Shown one piece after another: positions 61,791 through 64,000 of a stretch of 64,000 nt of DNA. Origin of the DNA: an uncultured Acidimicrobiales bacterium. Its GTDB lineage: Bacteria; Actinomycetota; Acidimicrobiia; Acidimicrobiales; SZUA-35. Numbering within the stretch: position 1 is the stretch's first letter; every line of letters starts with the position of its first letter. The DNA is taken from positions 180,470-244,469 of the forward strand of contig CALKZY010000008.1 in the NCBI GenBank assembly GCA_938002965.1, written 5' to 3'. The notes below the pieces were generated by a model. The model did not search any database. It was not told where the DNA came from and was given only the letters and a program-made list of their open reading frames with translations. Both the position numbers and the translations under genes were made by a program.

Positions 61791-62204
61791 ATGAGCGGGA
61801 ACGATGGCCGTTTCGACTTGGCGGAGCTAAGCCGCTGGATCGACGACGAGCGCTCAGACCGTCAACTCACATGGGCGGCGCTATCGAAACAGGTTGGGGT
61901 CGCGGCATCGACGATCCGACGTTTCTCAAGCGCGGACGACGCAGAAGCTGATGGCGTCTTGGCCCTGGTCGGCTGGCTCGGAGTGGAACCCGAACAGTTC
62001 GTCGTCAACTCCGCGGTGACCGGAGCACTGCTCCCACCCGCAGGTGACGGCGTTATCAGAGTCGACATGGCGCTTGTCGCGCCACTACTCGAAGGACCCC
62101 GGCGGGCCCGACTGGGTAGTCGGACTACAATTCAGCGGTTGGTGGCAGCAGCGCAGGCGTACGAACTACCAGTCGCCTCTTTGACGCGGTGGAGTCCGAT
62201 CTGA
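61791..62204 (+). CDS. XRE-like helix-turn-helix regulator
   Basis: About 137 residues from ATG 61791 (an upstream frame to 61716 is possible). FDLAELSRWIDDERSDRQLT, WAALSKQVGVAASTIRRFSS and DDAEADGVLALVGWLGVEPE form a Cro/C1-type helix-turn-helix, followed by a C-terminal part with ARLGSRTTIQRLVAAAQAYE. It probably regulates the neighbouring CopZ-like gene or the divergent ankyrin gene. Confidence 0.75.
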   Translation: MSGNDGRFDLAELSRWIDDERSDRQLTWAALSKQVGVAASTIRRFSSADDAEADGVLALVGWLGVEPEQFVVNSAVTGALLPPAGDGVIRVDMALVAPLLEGPRRARLGSRTTIQRLVAAAQAYELPVASLTRWSPI

Positions 62205-62224
62205 CGTTCGAACCGACGAATCCA

Positions 62225-62665
62225 ATGGATGATTGTTGCCACACCGTTGATGCCGATGCGCTGCCCTGTCCTAAGTGTGAATACACCGGCCCAGTGGTCG
62301 GTGTCGGCCCCGTTCGGCCCCACCTTCTCACAGCAGTCGAAGGAGATTGGCAGTACTGCGTGGACGCCGAGTGTCGGGTCGTCTACTACCTCGGACCAGA
62401 AGTAGTAGACAGCGCCTCGGTGATCACCCAGGTTGGATTGAAGGCGACCGACAAGCCGACGCCGGTGTGTTTTTGTTTCGCCCACACCCGCGCCGAGTTA
62501 GCCGAAGATCTGAGAGCACACGGCGGTGTCAGTGAAATCAAGGCCGAGATCAAGGCTGTGGTCGCAGACGGCAATTGCGCATGCGAGCACCTGAATCCAA
62601 GCGGCAAGTGCTGCCTGGTAGATGTGCAACGGGCTCTCAAGAGCTTCGCTCGGCCAGTCGGGTGA
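62225..62665 (+). CDS. CopZ-like zinc-ribbon and [2Fe-2S]-type metal protein
   Basis: About 146 residues from ATG 62225, giving the usual beginning MDDCCHTVDADALPCPKC; a GTG at 62189 is possible. Further cysteines are in YCVDAECRVVYYL, VCFCFAHTRAEL, and NCACEHLNPSGKCCLVDVQR. This order matches the CopZ N-terminal/zf_CopZ family with a BFD-like [2Fe-2S] part. It may store or deliver metal in copper or mercury stress, but no heavy-metal transporter is beside it. Confidence 0.8.
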   Translation: MDDCCHTVDADALPCPKCEYTGPVVGVGPVRPHLLTAVEGDWQYCVDAECRVVYYLGPEVVDSASVITQVGLKATDKPTPVCFCFAHTRAELAEDLRAHGGVSEIKAEIKAVVADGNCACEHLNPSGKCCLVDVQRALKSFARPVG

Positions 62666-62720
62666 ACCGATGAGCCGAGCGGCCGCATGGCAAGGCATCA
62701 GCATTGTTGGGCGGCGCCAA

Positions 62721-62737
62721 GGCCCGGCCTGCGGGCC
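62721..62737 (+). terminator. Possible terminator hairpin after the CopZ-like gene
   Basis: 6-bp arms GGCCCG and CGGGCC around GCCTG, 56 bp after the stop codon, without a T run. Weak call. The gap from 62666 to 62947 holds nothing else except the operator repeats near its end. Confidence 0.4.
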
Positions 62738-62912
62738 AGCGAGCGTCACGGGCGGTTGCGTTTCCTAGTGGTCAACGGGTGGGAGCCGAACTTGCGACAC
62801 AAAGTAAGTAACGCGTTGACGTGGTCGCGTATTTTCGGTGCCGAAGAGGCAGGCTGCCCGGAGCTTGGCCGGCTTTTTCGATGAGGGACTGTTCTTAGAA
62901 CGATTATCGCTC

Positions 62913-62941
62913 TTGTGCAATGATCGCATTTGTGCGATGAT
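62913..62941 (+). promoter_or_regulatory. Direct repeats in the HigBA promoter, likely antitoxin operator
   Basis: TTGTGCAATGAT at 62913-62924 and TTGTGCGATGAT at 62930-62941 differ at one base and start 17 bp apart, directly in front of the toxin gene. Toxin-antitoxin operons are usually repressed by the antitoxin bound at such repeats. Confidence 0.55.
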
Positions 62942-62947
62942 GGGTTC

Positions 62948-63271
62948 GTGACTGAGATTGAGGCACACGATGAAGTCGTCGAATGGTTCGACGGGCTCAG
63001 TCAGAACGAGTGGGAACGCGTCTCGGTGGTCGTTGACCGGTTGGCTTCGCTCGGTTCGAAGGCGAGGATGCCGTTCTCCCGAAGTTTGGGTGATGGCTTG
63101 TTCGAGATGCGGTTCACGCTGGGGCCCACGGCCAGGCGGATCACCTACCGATTCACCAACGACAACCGGATCGTCCTGCTCACCACATTCCGCAAGCAAC
63201 GCAACAACGAACGAGCCGAGGTAACTCGAGCTCGCAAGATCGCTCAAGACTGCGCCCAGCGCAACCCTTAG
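62948..63271 (+). CDS. higB: HigB/RelE-type toxin
   Basis: About 107 residues from GTG 62948 (a start at 62930 is possible). EIEAHDEVVEWFDGLSQNEW, RMPFSRSLGDGLFEMRF, RRITYRFTNDNRIVLLTTFR and the ending with RKQRNNERAEVTRARKIA match the phage-derived Gp49/HigB toxin family. It would cleave ribosome-bound mRNA. The antitoxin gene follows 12 bp downstream, toxin first, as in higBA. Confidence 0.88.
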   Translation: MTEIEAHDEVVEWFDGLSQNEWERVSVVVDRLASLGSKARMPFSRSLGDGLFEMRFTLGPTARRITYRFTNDNRIVLLTTFRKQRNNERAEVTRARKIAQDCAQRNP

Positions 63272-63283
63272 AAGGAGACAACA

Positions 63284-63604
63284 ATGGCCAATTACTCCCG
63301 ATGGGATGACATCAAAAAGACCAAAGGGCAACCCTCGACCGAAACGCGGGCGGCGGTTAACCAGGATCTTGATCTTGGTCAACTCATCTATGACATGCGC
63401 ACCGAAGCCGGGTTGAGCCAGCGGGAGCTGGCGGAGCGAATGGAGACAACTCAGTCGGTGATTTCCCGACTCGAAGAAGGCGGCGGCGCCAAGAACCGGA
63501 TCGATACGCTCGCTCGGGTAGCGACCGCCCTCGACCGGCATCTCGTGCTGTCGTTCCCTGTCGAAGTCCCCGACAAACTCACCGATGCAGTCCAGGTTGC
63601 CTGA
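63284..63604 (+). CDS. higA: HigA-type XRE antitoxin
   Basis: 106 residues with an excellent AAGGAGA site. An N-terminal basic segment precedes the XRE helix-turn-helix LSQRELAERMETTQSVISRL. It would bind and neutralise the HigB toxin and repress the operon. It may also stabilise the small element in the host. Confidence 0.9.
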   Translation: MANYSRWDDIKKTKGQPSTETRAAVNQDLDLGQLIYDMRTEAGLSQRELAERMETTQSVISRLEEGGGAKNRIDTLARVATALDRHLVLSFPVEVPDKLTDAVQVA

Positions 63605-63662
63605 GGCCCCTCCGAGGGTGGGCACTTCGAGCCCTCGGCTGGGATGAACGCTCAATTTCTCG

Positions 63663-63702
63663 AGGCAACGTACAGGCAACACCCCAACCGTAAACAGGGG
63701 GG
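63663..63702 (+). repeat. Paired AGGCAAC repeats, likely integrase arm-binding sites of the small element's right end
   Basis: AGGCAAC at 63663-63669 and 63674-63680, again 11 bp apart and followed by AACCGTAAACAGGGGGG. The distance from the first motif to the att copy at 63812 is 149 bp, against 146 bp at the other junction. This indicates related right-end attP arms in both elements. Confidence 0.7.
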
Positions 63703-63811
63703 AGCAGCAGGAGACAGCGGGGATATGGTCACCCTCAGAAATCGTTGTCAGAGCAGGGCAAACAGCCAAAACCCCTAATGGCCCAACGGCTTTCACAGAC
63801 TGTCTCGTCAT

Positions 63812-63857
<46 letters not shown>

Positions 63858-63879
63858 TGTGTCGTGCTTCGCGACATTG

Positions 63880-63915
63880 GAAACCCTCTGAACCTACGCG
63901 GTGTCAGGGGGTTTC
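63880..63915. terminator. Rho-independent-like terminator downstream of the att/tRNA end
   Basis: 12-bp arms (GAAACCCTCTGA and TCAGGGGGTTTC, one G-T pair) around a 12-base loop, followed by TGGTTTTTGG. This is where the original tRNA-Met gene would end transcription. It overlaps the stop codon of the minus-strand transposase gene. A smaller hairpin TGTCG ... CGACA lies just before it. Confidence 0.7.
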
Positions 63916-63999
63916 TGGTTTTTGGGGTTGGTAGTCGCGTTCTGGGTTGAGGGTGAGGTGCCGTAGGAGTTGTCCGGTTTCGGTGACGATGATTCGGAT
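63904..63999 (-). CDS. IS481-like transposase, C-terminal end only
   Basis: The minus strand from the window end to TGA at 63904 reads IRIIVTETGQLLRHLTLNPE and then RDYQPQKPETP, the usual C-terminus of IS481/integrase-core transposases (GELLR-x-LTLDP-x-RDYQ). The rest lies right of the window, so it cannot be said whether the element is complete. Confidence 0.65.
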   Translation of the reverse strand: MRIIVTETGQLLRHLTLNPERDYQPQKPETP

Positions 64000-64000
64000 G

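Overview
The window looks like a mobile-element-rich stretch of a high-GC actinobacterial chromosome, possibly an Acidimicrobiia-type lineage. The signs are a mycothiol-dependent maleylpyruvate isomerase-type protein, a DUF2510-like tail, an SCO6880-like transfer protein, a MobF relaxase of actinobacterial type, a BTAD regulator domain and an IS481-type transposase end. The taxonomic guess is an inference from gene families. No rRNA gene and no intact tRNA gene is present.

Layout. (1) Positions 1-3130, minus strand: a translationally coupled cassette of an unknown protein (apparent frameshift), a PfkB sugar/nucleoside kinase, a short class II ribonucleotide-reductase-like protein and the start of a NUDIX hydrolase. 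(2) 3310-6145, minus strand: tyrosine integrase, excisionase, a lytic transglycosylase/M23 endopeptidase and a small protein in one coupled operon. (3) 6464-17580, plus strand: a lipoprotein, a secreted protein, a SAF-domain protein, CpaE- and CpaF-like ATPases, TadB, TadC, Flp-like pilin, three TadE/TadG-like pseudopilins and a large LysM-BTAD membrane protein. This is a Tad-type pilus locus. (4) 20817-26330: a T4SS core with a two-helix pilin-like protein, VirB8-like, VirB6-like, SCO6880-like and VirB4-like ATPase, followed at 32561-39382 by a sigma-like protein, a VirD4/TraG coupling protein and a MobF relaxase-helicase. Together blocks 2-4 describe an integrative and conjugative element (ICE) with a Tad-like pilus operon.

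Defence and cargo genes sit in the gaps of the transfer region. They include a GHKL ATPase fused to a PD-(D/E)XK nuclease-like domain next to an OB-fold protein (17592-20803), a type I restriction-modification system hsdRMS (26299-31924), a protein with a (Glu-Asn) hexanucleotide repeat (39647-40777), an ArsR-MOSC fusion operon with a HAD phosphatase, a second MOSC-like protein and a mycothiol-type enzyme (41135-43977), an HNH-STAND-TPR protein (44235-46508), and SSB plus ArdC-like antirestriction (46541-48479).

The most notable locus is a four-gene operon at 48798-57944. It has three unrecognised proteins and a 2032-residue DEAH/RHA-type helicase carrying two zinc-finger-like clusters, five S1-like RNA-binding repeats of about 86 residues and a C-terminal Jag_N-like domain. 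I infer that it is an undescribed nucleic-acid-directed, probably defensive, system.

Right end. A 46-bp perfect direct repeat matching the 3' part of a tRNA-Met(CAT) gene occurs at 58155-58200 and 63812-63857. Each copy is preceded by the same pair of AGGCAAC motifs. The two copies enclose a 5.7-kb element with its own integrase, an ankyrin protein, a regulator, a CopZ-like metal/Fe-S protein and a HigBA toxin-antitoxin pair. The large ICE therefore appears to sit in tandem with a small element at one tRNA-Met gene. The intact tRNA is expected to the left of this window. The window ends inside the 3' end of an IS481-like transposase gene.
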